Of a stretch of DNA of 64,000 nucleotides, positions 38,801 to 45,655 are shown piece after piece; within the stretch, counting starts at the first letter, position 1; each line of letters opens with the position of its first letter. This DNA is from Paracoccaceae bacterium Fryx2 (GTDB lineage Bacteria > Pseudomonadota > Alphaproteobacteria > Rhodobacterales > Rhodobacteraceae): the NCBI GenBank assembly GCA_032334235.1, contig JAVSGI010000003.1, positions 1,178,001 to 1,242,000 on the forward strand. The letters are read 5' to 3'. The position numbers and the translations under genes are program-made. The notes below the pieces were generated by a model that did not search any database, was not told the DNA's origin, and saw only the letters and a list, made by a program, of their open reading frames with translations.

Positions 38801-38846
38801 GAGGAAGGGTAAAGCTGAGGTTAGGCGTAAGCAACCAGAATCGCAT
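32880..38846 (-). CDS. Giant P-loop (ORC/STAND-like) ATPase of the defence-like locus
   Basis: ATG 38846 gives 1,988 residues; GTG 38873 would add nine. The first third is helical, then comes an acidic Pro/Glu-rich linker near residues 375-475. A long helical repeat-like middle follows. The ATPase begins with MFFGRKDEVQKIV and Walker A YGGRQLGKSALLNH near 1325, and Walker B is LLIMLDEADNFLASEA near 1410. The sensor-like block VVFAGLHNVRRM and winged-helix-type segments follow (NDFQVLLEEMTDLGVLSSPA), as in ORC/Cdc6- or STAND-like ATPases. No nuclease or methylase is visible. It shares an ATGA overlap with the next gene. It may sense or signal, as large STAND ATPases do, which is inference. Confidence 0.8.
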   Translation of the reverse strand: MRFWLLTPNLSFTLPQARNSRAGEILLTIQDDKNLYLTEEVVRKFLPVPAQLRRLHIAIFPGLIADTAKDDRRFYAYLTQLLNGDLSAVLKFDRTMVKERKPEKSFWVRSARAVTAHLARPLEPAHILDDLEELCLDETLPSETHLMAHFLMRLHLAQTGPLKSDHLNDPQGGEAAQVKMPDVSTVAIPADVKAELAEWQRGTAALAAFVAQATEPDPELAQQIVAEAQSLLALAEAYSARSALRLRITERLAALRSRLDDCLTSDELALRAFPEQLPDTTDIARLEVLVEACEVSARALAASDRQSQELKDAVAKANDADDFEVADRLLQQRRNENNARKQLLAARETTIEELVLVLEISPPTQDSEGEIAETLLPTADPVPAEVAPEPQPVESAVEDDEAEQDGAAAPLNDPEPTITALDEPEPKARTVAPEVASTTTGGNEPECLPEVAPEAFQPPVNELVEATASLDTLDEGPEIGPWSAAQDIGDILHVYLRRGDTLLAAYLLELAEEKGVVVPFPAALFWALYESRMAIRAQDHVNPRLTEALDQAVAVLADIEDAGDAHKAKLARRLVLSALLRPALFGAYDTARGWLRQMPLVGAEKQLARTLGDLGYDIRLSFDDLRTILGNTQSDPLPGLTEQLADLMAANRHKKLNYQPASELLHRLFDSSSLFGRAFEAAATGQAGAVRLVEACVATLPSDRAGITVFIAEQATELLGRRQPIEGTSLRGLCKLLEAAFDALRDWLEAARSAQSQIDNRRRTTLEATIKQVRKSALEVLKELEDEASQDTPLDGAVTIALCAALQDLVHLCEGREPVMPAPRLTRIGGSDLLRLTGGAQPRYEDDPAYSEERRDQRDALYVCLLRPSSHAQTLAEAFPKRLADQATLAAHDILALARRFPNAVGALDRVDAEEQLDARIGTLRKTHKAEIERLSSQLAMLWHLAGDHREQIAASMQRLSLIETALAADLSEASDEIMIPAVNGLRSAAVPPDFPELVRVLEQVGALVQRRHDHIIEDQRRRLDELSRQERYRLPAGALLARMTEFDPVTVDSMIGQIQDGLPFAAIENRGPDTFGRFHPDFVAAAAAQRETATRLVEAELQGRPLIPLPPCLRGPDQEKRALDLMRYWSSFTNAMKSGAGDQMRAHLMSLLGTLGFVGSRLENSASLIRGRLHRFTLGAKVRLGREQFLPPIYGSESRDLYNILIADEAVRDRELVTHLGATGRDKPSFLIVLGRLDRRRRETLAHELRLERQTTVLLDESLMIYLALGENEPLETLFACGLPFGYIQPYTTKPRTIPPEMFFGRKDEVQKIVARQSGGCLVYGGRQLGKSALLNHVKQLYDNSETGHRVINLDIKPVGGRGVPAARIWRDLADSLHDANVFDVKDYTAESFRAEVRQWLRAKPGRQLLIMLDEADNFLASEARNGSYSNLHALKDLMETSNWDFKVVFAGLHNVRRMSRAANSPLPHLGAPICIGPLDSNADNLAEARRLVTAPMRAAGYDYTDPNLAFSVLARVNYYPSLVQVFCQAVIENAGKLQRQSGSGPYWKLGRAELFEGAIWRSINDEIQTRFQVTLELDWRYEAIAKVIALFGSEGPEGNTRILRTGVSANDIHEMVMGFWPDGIEPLTRNDFQVLLEEMTDLGVLSSPAEGLYVLRNAQVAQLLGARSDLEQALLTAMAREEQVDYDPASFHSPYVAKETDESAPVTDAQLDSLLGDDPGQGKVAALVVQRELWHFADPKGLCDLIEMRADRQRPLSVVVSSAEHRHIRTQIDAKFDQPNEQRALLIHGDWDAKVAQVLADNARVRQGMLRPIWVLPPEWLVQAHRRQDVPGFLHVVCARPWSQAMLRHWLDSHGLTRLDQPKVRETILAVTGGLPALLRAILPHLQQQTTPSPEALTAAIGGWQAPTGREALRVDLASFGFNPAEVQRLRDLAMEMLTSPGETLVAASLTEAWQEVLIPPAEALGLLYRRQDRFGLSPMGRLLMK

Positions 38847-38945
38847 GCGGCAATCCAAGCTGCGGAGCAGCACTAACAGGCTGCTGAAGAACTCGCCTAT
38901 AGACGCGGATTAAGGAACATTATTCCCTTTTCCTGCAGCGTTTGC

Positions 38946-39804
38946 GGGGGTGATCATGCGGGGAACGGACGAGGCGGCGGGTTCGCTTTTCAGCTATGCA
39001 GGCGACAGGTTGGACAAGGTAATGGCTGCACATCTGCAGAAAGCGGCGGTTGTAGTGCCGGTCCTTCCCGGTGAAGACCGCCTCCACAGCCGTCTTCATG
39101 TTGTCGTAGATGCCTCGCGTGCAGGTGCCCCTGAAGAAGGCGAACGCCCGGTCATGCGCGTCAAAAACCATCTCCTGGCTCTCGCGCATGTAGGCCCGCA
39201 CGAACATCATCCGGCTGTGGCACAGCCGGACATGGGCCACCTTCACGGTGACCGTCACGCCCGAGATCAGGATGACCTCGTGGCTCCAATCGAATTGATA
39301 GGCCTCACCCGGCGCATAGTAGAGCGGCACATAGGCCTCGGCCGTCGCCGCCCCCCGGTTCTGCGCCCAGGCTTTGGCGAACCGGCGCACAGCGTCATAG
39401 CCGCCCTCGTATCCGAGCCCGCGCAATTCCTCGAAGATCCGGATCAGCGTCAGCCGTTCGCGCGATGGCTTGCCCACATTGGCCGACAGGAAATGTTCAA
39501 GCTGGCCCTGCCACGGCCCGATCCGCGGCATAGGCTGCCGTTCCCGCTCGTAAGTGAAGTCCGTCTCGCCCGACCGCAGGATCTTGCGCACGGTATTGCG
39601 CGACAGATGCAGATCCCGGGCGATCTTCTTCATCGACCAACCCTGAACATGAAAGGCCCGCCGGACCCGCGCGATCGTATCCACCCGCTTCAACTCCCCC
39701 TCCGTCCGCTGCCCCGCAACGAACGGTCTGACAGATCAGCAGGGGGGGCAAAATTGCACGCCGATCACCCCGCCTGAGGGGTCAAAATTGCACGCCGAAA
39801 CACA
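38946..39804 (-). mobile_element. IS21-family fragment, type C: left end and N-terminal part of IstA
   Basis: The IS end TGTGTTTCGGCGTGCAATTT lies at 39804 on the minus strand, with a second repeat (GGCGTGCAATTTTG) about 30 bp in. IstA starts at 39693 (MKRVDTIARVRRAFHVQGWS) with an HTH (MKKIARDLHLSRNTVRKILR) and the first catalytic D (FDWSHE). The match breaks at HYLVQPVAC near 38990, before the catalytic E. IstB and the right end are lost. It points toward the giant ATPase gene about 100 bp away. Confidence 0.8.
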
Positions 39805-40547
39805 ACCTGGACGGGGTTGCCGGGGCCGGGACAGAAGGCGAGGCCGCGCTGGACGGGGCCGCAGATGCTGCTGACCGGCAGGACGAGTCGATGACCGAGG
39901 CCGGACGCGCCGCCGGTGGGGCTGGTGCCGCAGCTGCGGCCGGTGCCGAAGTGGCCAAGACCGGATGGGAAGCCGCCGTGGCGACCCTCGCCGATTATGC
40001 AGCCAAGGCCCGCGACATTGGTGGCGATATCGGCAATGCGCTGGTCAGCGCCTTCACCTCGGCCGAAAACGCCGTGGGCGAGTTCGTGAAAACCGGCAAG
40101 CTGGATTTCCGCGACCTCGTCACCTCAATGATCGCCGATCTCGCGAAACTGGCGGCGCGGCGCTTCATCCTCGGCCCCATCGCCAATGCACTGTCGGGCG
40201 CGCTGGGCGGTGCCGGTGGCATCTTCGCCAACATCCTGCATGCCGGTGGAGTGGTCGGATCGTCGAGCCCGGGCCGCATGGTCCCCGCCATGGCCTTTGC
40301 CGGTGCGCCGCGCATGCATTCAGGCGGCTGGGCCGGGATCAAACCGGACGAGGTTCCGGCCATCCTGCAGCGGGGTGAGCGGGTTCTGTCTCGCCGGGAA
40401 GCTGCTGGTTATGGCCAAGGGCAAGGCGCGGCCCCGATTATTTCGGTCACCATCATGTCCCGCGACGCCGAAAGCTTCAGGCAATCCCGCACGCAGGTTG
40501 CAGCCGATATCGCCCGCGCCGTGTCCCTCGGCCGGAGGGGCATGTGA
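39805..40547 (+). pseudogene. Phage tail tape measure protein, C-terminal fragment
   Basis: The frame opens at the IS21 boundary (NLDGVAGAGTEGEAALDGAA) and continues to TGA 40545-40547. It includes GEFVKTGKLDFRDLVTSMIA, then DLAKLAARRFILGPIANAL and a glycine-rich HSGGWAGIKPDEVPAILQRG-like tail. These are the hallmarks of the C-terminus of lambda-like and gene-transfer-agent tape measure proteins. The N-terminal part, including any transmembrane helices, is missing. The stop overlaps the next ATG. Confidence 0.8.
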
Positions 40548-41173
40548 TGGCGTTCCATGACATCAGGTTCCCCGACAACATCAGCCGCGGGGCGCACGGG
40601 GGACCGGAACGGCGCACCCAGATCGTTGAACTGGCCAGCGGCGACGAAGAGCGCAACGCCAGCTGGGCCAATTCGCGCCGCCGCTATGATGTGGCCTATG
40701 GCATTCGGCGCGCCGATGATCTGGCGGCGGTGGTGGCGTTCTTCGAGGCGCGGAATGGTCGCCTGCACGGTTTCCGCTACAAGGACTGGGCCGACTACAA
40801 ATCCGCCTTGCCGTCGCAGCCAATCACTGCAACCGACCAGCAGATCGGCACCGGCACTGGCAGCCTGCAGATATTCCAGTTGGCAAAACGCTACACCTCC
40901 GGCGCGCAAACATGGGTGCGGACCATCGCCAAGCCCGTCGCCGGGACCGTCCGCGTGGCGCTGGGCATGGTCGAGCAGCTGTCGGGCTGGACGCTGAATG
41001 CCACGACTGGCGTCGTCACCTTCACCACCGCGCCCGCCAATGGCGTCATCGTCCGCGCCGGTTTTGAATTCGATGTGCCGGGCCGGTTCGATAGCGACAC
41101 GCTCGACGTGACCCTCGACTTTGAACGGCTCGGGTCGATCACCTCAATCCCCCTCTTGGAAATCCGCAGATGA
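40547..41173 (+). CDS. Phage/GTA tail protein, DUF2460 (TIGR02217, g12-like)
   Basis: The 208-residue protein starts MAFHDIRFPDNISRGAHGGP, has RRYDVAYGIRRADDLAAVVA, then FFEARNGRLHGFRYKDWADY, and ends FERLGSITSIPLLEIRR. These are strong family signatures. It forms part of the distal tail in gene transfer agents and related siphophages. It follows tape measure with a 1-bp overlap (TGATG) and should precede DUF2163, as in GTA clusters; here a toxin-antitoxin pair intervenes. Confidence 0.92.
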   Translation: MAFHDIRFPDNISRGAHGGPERRTQIVELASGDEERNASWANSRRRYDVAYGIRRADDLAAVVAFFEARNGRLHGFRYKDWADYKSALPSQPITATDQQIGTGTGSLQIFQLAKRYTSGAQTWVRTIAKPVAGTVRVALGMVEQLSGWTLNATTGVVTFTTAPANGVIVRAGFEFDVPGRFDSDTLDVTLDFERLGSITSIPLLEIRR

Positions 41174-41176
41174 ACG

Positions 41177-41701
41177 TCACGCTTCGCCCAATACCGCCTT
41201 GGCATCCTTGATCCGCAGAAACAGCGTCATCGGCTCTACTGCGGTTTCTACAAACCCCGCATCAAGATAGAACGCCTTGGCGCGGTCGTTCAGCGCATGC
41301 ACCAGAATGGCCGCGATACCGACCTCATGCGCGGCGGCCGTGATCCGCAGCACCGCGTCGCGCAACAGGGCACGCCCCAGGCCATTGCCCTGCTCGGAGG
41401 CATCAATCGCTAATCGGCCCAGCACAATGACCGGCACCGGATCGGGCATGTTCTGGCGCAGCTTGCGCGGGGCCAGATCGTGGCTGACCGATCCCGCCGC
41501 CAGCGCGTAGTACCCGACAACCCGCGCGCCCCGGCAAAGGACATAGGTGCGCGACGCGCCTGAGGACTGATTGGCCCGGGCCTTGCGTTTCAGCCAAGCG
41601 TCGAGGGTCGGCGCCCCTGATGAGAACGCATCGTTCAGATGATCGTCCGTCAGGGGTTCCGGCGCGCGCAACGGGCCTTCGCCCGACGTCACTTGTCCCA
41701 T
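41177..41701 (-). CDS. GNAT-family toxin (TacT/AtaT-like)
   Basis: The 174-residue GCN5-related acetyltransferase has LDAWLKRKARANQSSGASRT, an acetyl-CoA loop (VLGRLAIDASEQGNGLGRAL, with QxxGxG) and VHALNDRAKAFYLDAGF. With the adjacent DUF1778 antitoxin this is the TacAT-type system, whose toxin acetylates aminoacyl-tRNA and stops translation. It overlaps the antitoxin frame by 13 bp. It runs against the tail genes, so it is an insertion in that cluster. Confidence 0.88.
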   Translation of the reverse strand: MGQVTSGEGPLRAPEPLTDDHLNDAFSSGAPTLDAWLKRKARANQSSGASRTYVLCRGARVVGYYALAAGSVSHDLAPRKLRQNMPDPVPVIVLGRLAIDASEQGNGLGRALLRDAVLRITAAAHEVGIAAILVHALNDRAKAFYLDAGFVETAVEPMTLFLRIKDAKAVLGEA

Positions 41702-41982
41702 GGTGCGGGTGTGGTCAGCAGCCTGCGCAGGCGCTCGTTCGGAGCGGGCGGCGCGTCGAGCTGCGCCATGAAGGCACCGAACTGATCTGCATCCAGCCGG
41801 AACGCTGTGCGATCCAAAAGCGCATCCTCGGCCGCCTGACGACTGGCCTCCATCATGAACTCCGAGCGGTTCTTGCCCAAGGCTGCTGCGGCACGGTCAA
41901 TCAGGTCGCGGTCACGCGGGGTGACGCGAAGGTTGATCAACGACCGGCGCTGGGCGTCCTCGTTGGGTGTCACGGCGACCAT
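41689..41982 (-). CDS. DUF1778 antitoxin (TacA-like)
   Basis: The 97-residue ribbon-helix-helix antitoxin contains RRSLINLRVTPRDRDLIDRA, then AAALGKNRSEFMMEASRQAA, and a C-terminal toxin-neutralising tail (QFGAFMAQLDAPPAPNERLR). I start at ATG 41982; an in-frame start seven codons upstream is possible. It binds its own promoter with the toxin. Confidence 0.88.
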   Translation of the reverse strand: MVAVTPNEDAQRRSLINLRVTPRDRDLIDRAAAALGKNRSEFMMEASRQAAEDALLDRTAFRLDADQFGAFMAQLDAPPAPNERLRRLLTTPAPWDK

Positions 41983-42013
41983 GGCGCGTTTCCTTTGCTG
42001 CACTGAACATCAG

Positions 42014-42034
42014 TGTAAAGACAACAGCTTTACA
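42014..42034 (-). promoter_or_regulatory. Palindromic operator upstream of the tacAT-like pair
   Basis: TGTAAAG-N7-CTTTACA, a perfect inverted repeat, lies 32 bp upstream of the antitoxin ATG. Such repeats are the usual binding sites of ribbon-helix-helix antitoxins. Assignment to this pair rather than to the tail gene is by position. Confidence 0.5.
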
Positions 42035-42464
42035 ATTCAACCATGGAACGGAAGCAATCGTGAAATCCCTTTCTCCCGCGCTGCAAGCCCATCTCGATGA
42101 TGGCACCACCACCTTGTCCTGGTGCTGGCGGATTTCGCGGTCGGACGGCATTGCGCTGGGCTTCACCGATCATGATCGCACACTGGCTTACGATGGCACC
42201 GCGTTTGAACCGGAAAGCGGGTTTGCCGCCTCGGAAATCCGCGCTGGATCCGATCTCGCTGTCGATGCGCAGGACGCAACCGGCGTGCTGACCTCCGACC
42301 GGATCACGGAAACCGACATCCTCGACGGGCGCTGGGACAATGCGGCGGTGGAGCTCTGGCGGGTCAATTGGGCCGATACGAGCCAGCGGGTACTCTTGCG
42401 CCGGGGTGTGGTCGGGCAAATCCGGCGCGGGCGCATGGCCTTTGTCGCAGAGGTCCGGTCGCTA

Positions 42465-43634
42465 GTGTTCTGAGTCTGACACTTCCTACCTGTTTCCGCG
42501 AATTTCGTCGAGTTTGTCGAGCGCGCGGCGTTCTCGGGTGAGGATGTCCTCGGCGGTTTTGGTCCACCTGAAGGGCTTCGGCTTCTCGTTGTGCTGCGCC
42601 AGATAGTCGTAGATCGCGGTCTTCAGGTCATCGACGCTGGAATAGCTGCCACGTCGGATGCGCCTCGATGTGATTTCGGCGAAGAAGCGTTCGACCAGGT
42701 TCAGCCATGAGGCGCTGGTGGGCGTGAAGTGCAGCTTGAAGCGCGGGTGCTTGTCCAGCCATGCTTTCACCTCGGGCGTCTTGTGGGTGGCGTAGTTGTC
42801 GAGCACCAGGTGCACGTGACGACGCGCGGGCACGGCCTTGTCGATCTGCCGCAGAAATTTCAGGAACTCCTTGGCGCGATGGCGGGGCATGCAATCGCCG
42901 ATGACCTTGCCGGATTTCACATCCAGCGCGGCGAACAGCGTGGTCGTGCCGTGCCGCTTATAATCGTGTGTCATGGTAGCTGCGCGCCCCTTCTTGAGCG
43001 GCAGACCGGGTTGCGTCCGATCCAACGCCTGGATCTGCGACTTCTCATCAACACACAGAACCACAGCCCGATCCGGTGGATCAAGGTAGAGACCGACGAT
43101 ATCCGTGACCTTTTCCTCGAACAGCGGGTCATTCGAGACCTTGAACCCCTTCGTGAGATGCGGCTTCAAGCCAGCTTCGGCCCATATGCGACCCACACTC
43201 GACGGCGAAATCCCCATGGCTTCGGCCATCAGGGCGCGGCTCCAGTGGGTGGCGTTGGGCGGCGTCTCCTGCACCGTCTTGGTGATCACCTTCAGCCTTG
43301 TTTCCATGGGCAATGGCGGCACGCGCGAGGGCCTTGTCTTGTCGCGCTTGAGGCCGTCCACACCCTCATCGAGATACCGAGCCTGCCAGCGCCAGACCGT
43401 GGGCTTCGAAGTGCGTGCGCGCCGCATGATCTCAAAAGTGCCGTGACCGTCCGCTGTCGCCAGCACGATCTCGGAACGCCAGACGAGCTTGCGCGCAGTG
43501 TTGCGGTTGGTGATCAGAGCTTGAAGCTCAGCACGGTCGGCGGGGCCAAGGTAAAGGCAAATGTCATCGCGTCTCATGCCCCGAATATGGCACATCAGGC
43601 CCTCAATGGGAATCCTGTGTCAGGTGGGGAACAC
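42465..43634 (-). mobile_element. IS630-family element (1,170 bp)
   Basis: The ends read GTGTTCTGAGTCTGACAC at 42465, and in reverse complement GTGTTCCCCACCTGACAC at 43634. The element sits in a duplicated TA (42463-42464 and 43635-43636). Precise removal restores the DUF2163 frame. Confidence 0.96.
42486..43595 (-). CDS. IS630-family transposase
   Basis: The 369-residue DDE enzyme has an N-terminal helix-turn-helix pair (FEIMRRARTSKPTVWRWQAR), then the catalytic residues D in VLCVDEKSQIQALDR, D in HLVLDNYATHKTPEV and E in WLNLVERFFAEIT. It is single-frame and intact. It belongs to the Tc1/mariner superfamily. Confidence 0.95.
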   Translation of the reverse strand: MCHIRGMRRDDICLYLGPADRAELQALITNRNTARKLVWRSEIVLATADGHGTFEIMRRARTSKPTVWRWQARYLDEGVDGLKRDKTRPSRVPPLPMETRLKVITKTVQETPPNATHWSRALMAEAMGISPSSVGRIWAEAGLKPHLTKGFKVSNDPLFEEKVTDIVGLYLDPPDRAVVLCVDEKSQIQALDRTQPGLPLKKGRAATMTHDYKRHGTTTLFAALDVKSGKVIGDCMPRHRAKEFLKFLRQIDKAVPARRHVHLVLDNYATHKTPEVKAWLDKHPRFKLHFTPTSASWLNLVERFFAEITSRRIRRGSYSSVDDLKTAIYDYLAQHNEKPKPFRWTKTAEDILTRERRALDKLDEIRGNR

Positions 43635-44112
43635 TAGCGCATGTCCTCGGCCAGACCGTGGGGCGCACGTTTCAAGCGGGGTGCGACGCCCGCTTGGGCG
43701 ATGCGCGATGCGGCATTGATCTGGAAAACGCCATCTACAAGGGTACGGGCGTCGTCACCGACCTGTTGCGTGATCGGGCCTTCATGGCATCGGGGCTGAG
43801 CGGGTTTGACGCGGGCTGGTTCACGTCTGGCACCTTGACCTGGACCAGCGGCGCGAATACGGGGCGGGTCACCGAGGTGCTGTTCCATGGCTTGGCCGAT
43901 GCCATCGCCACATTGACTTTGTTGGAAGCTCCAGTGTTGCCCATCGCCGAGGGCGACAGCTTCATCGCGCGCGCGGGCTGCGATAAGGGGATCGCGACCT
44001 GCAGCGCAAAGTTCGTGAATGTCGCCAACTTCCGAGGCTTTCCCAACATCCCCGGTCAAGATGCGGTCCTGCGCTATGCCAGCCAGGATGGCGGGCATAA
44101 GGGGAACGTGCT

Positions 44113-44532
44113 GTGATTTCCGCCGATCCCGCCTTGGTCATTGCCGTCGCGCGGTCTTGGCTTGGCACGCCCTACCATGATCAAGCCAGCCTGCGTGGCG
44201 TCGGTTGTGATTGCCTCGGCCTCGCGCGAGGTGGTCGGCGACGAGCCATTCCCGATCCCACCCTATAGCCGGGATTGGGGTGAGACCGGGCCGCGAGAGG
44301 TTCTGGCGGAAGGCGCGCGCAGGATGATGCCAGAAATCAGCCCGGCTGATGCCAACCCCGGCGCGCTGGTCCTGCTCCGGATGGCCCCGCGCGCCATCGC
44401 CAAGCATGTCGGGATCCTGACCGCACCCGACCGCTTCATCCACGCCTATGAACGCCTCGGTGTCGTCGAGGAAACCTTGACCCCGGCTTGGGCGCGAAAG
44501 ATCGCCTTCGCCTTCTTGTTCCCAAAAGGCTG
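44113..44532 (+). pseudogene. NlpC/P60 tail peptidase (GTA g14-like), frameshifted
   Basis: From GTG 44113, overlapping the DUF2163 stop (GTGA), the frame reads ISADPALVIAVARSWLGTPY, HDQASLRGVGCDCLGLARG with the catalytic Cys, then shifts. The +1 frame resumes EVVGDEPFPIPPYSRDWGET, then PGALVLLRMAPRAIAKHVGI and ends KIAFAFLFPKG. The break is at GCGCGAGG, consistent with a deletion between short repeats that removed about 13 bases. It is inactive as read. Confidence 0.8.
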
Positions 44533-44597
44533 AGTCCTCACACATGATGGTGTGGATGGCTCCTCCCCCAACGGCATCGCAATGTGCCATGCTGGTA

Positions 44598-45647
44598 GGC
44601 TCTGTTGCACAAATCCCGTGAGGGATTCATCTTGTGAATCCAGCGTGGTAGCTGGACGGCATGAGCAGACCCATACCCCCCGCCTACAAGACCAGGAACT
44701 GGCCCGCCTATAACGAAGCGCTGAAGCGCCGCGGCTCGCTGACGATCTGGTTTGATACCGCCATGATCTGGGAGGCTGCGCCGACAGGTAAGCGCGGCCG
44801 ACAGCCTGACTATAGCGATGCCGCGATCCAGACCTGCCTGACCATCAAGGTGTTGTTTGGCATGGCGCTCAGACAGACGACTGGCTTCGTCGAAAGCCTG
44901 CTGGGGCTCATCGATTTGGATTGGGCTGTGCCCAATTTCAGCACGCTGAGCCGTCGCCAGAAGACCCTGAAGGTCAACATCCCCCACCGCGGCTCGCAAG
45001 GCCCGCTGCATCTTCTGATCGATAGCACCGGGATCAAGGTTGAAGGCGAAGGTGAATGGAATGCGCGCAAGCACGGCGGCACCAAACGTCGGGTCTGGCG
45101 CAAGATTCACATCGGGATAGACGAGAAAACACTGGAAATCCGCGCAGCCGAGTTCACCACCAGCGATGTCGGTGACGCGCCGATGCTGCCCGAACTGCTC
45201 GACCAGATCCCGCCCGATCAGGAGATCGCCAGCGTCACCGCTGATGGCGCCTTCGACACACGCAAGTGTCACGACGCCATCGCCGCCCGCGGTGCGGCCG
45301 CCATCATTCCGCCCCGCAAGAACGCCAAGCCATGGAAGCCCGACACCCCCGGGGCAATCGCCCGCAACGAAGCCCTACGCGCGTCGAAACGCTTCGGCCG
45401 AACCATCTGGCGACGATGGAGCGGTTATCACCGCCGAAGCCGCGTCGAGACGAAGATGCACTGCGTCAAATTGCTGGGTCAGCGCCTCATGGCGCGGGAC
45501 TTTGACCGTCAGGTCGCCGAGTTTCAGGTCCGTGTAGCCGTGCTGAACGGCTTCACGGCGCTCGGTATACCCGTCACTGAAGCCGTGGGATGAGTCTGTC
45601 CAGGGAAAGGGGAGATCTGTCTGTCACCCGATTTGTGCAACAGAGCC
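44598..45647 (+). mobile_element. IS5-family (IS903 group) element, copy 1 (1,050 bp)
   Basis: The ends are GGCTCTGTTGCACAAATC at 44598 and the complement ending at 45647. There is no 9-bp duplication: the left flank is ATGCTGGTA and the right flank CTTGCCATC. Copy 2 at 60436 has a perfect 9-bp duplication. The missing duplication, and a join of tail genes to hipA, suggest a deletion or recombination at this copy. Confidence 0.95.
44661..45593 (+). CDS. IS5-family (IS903 group) transposase, copy 1
   Basis: The 310-residue protein has the N-terminal WPAYNEALKRRGSLTIWFDT and a DDE core: D in LHLLIDSTGIKVEGEGEW, D in VTADGAFDT and E in RRSRVETKMHCVKLLGQRL. The frame is intact and identical in sequence to copy 2. 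Confidence 0.95.
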   Translation: MSRPIPPAYKTRNWPAYNEALKRRGSLTIWFDTAMIWEAAPTGKRGRQPDYSDAAIQTCLTIKVLFGMALRQTTGFVESLLGLIDLDWAVPNFSTLSRRQKTLKVNIPHRGSQGPLHLLIDSTGIKVEGEGEWNARKHGGTKRRVWRKIHIGIDEKTLEIRAAEFTTSDVGDAPMLPELLDQIPPDQEIASVTADGAFDTRKCHDAIAARGAAAIIPPRKNAKPWKPDTPGAIARNEALRASKRFGRTIWRRWSGYHRRSRVETKMHCVKLLGQRLMARDFDRQVAEFQVRVAVLNGFTALGIPVTEAVG

Positions 45648-45655
45648 CTTGCCAT

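Larger units (their letters stand above)
42060..44116 (+). pseudogene. Phage/GTA tail protein, DUF2163 (g13-like), split by IS630
   Basis: Joining 42060-42464 to 43637-44116 gives 295 codons, the normal length for the family. The N-terminal part has HLDDGTTTLSWCWRISRSDG, then FTDHDRTLAYDGTAFEP. The C-terminal part has VGRTFQAGCDARLGDARCGI and CSAKFVNVANFRGFPNIPG. The native frame across the site reads RSLAHVLGQT. GTG 42060 is the likely start. The protein binds a metal cluster in GTA tails. The IS630 sits at a TA dinucleotide. Confidence 0.9.
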
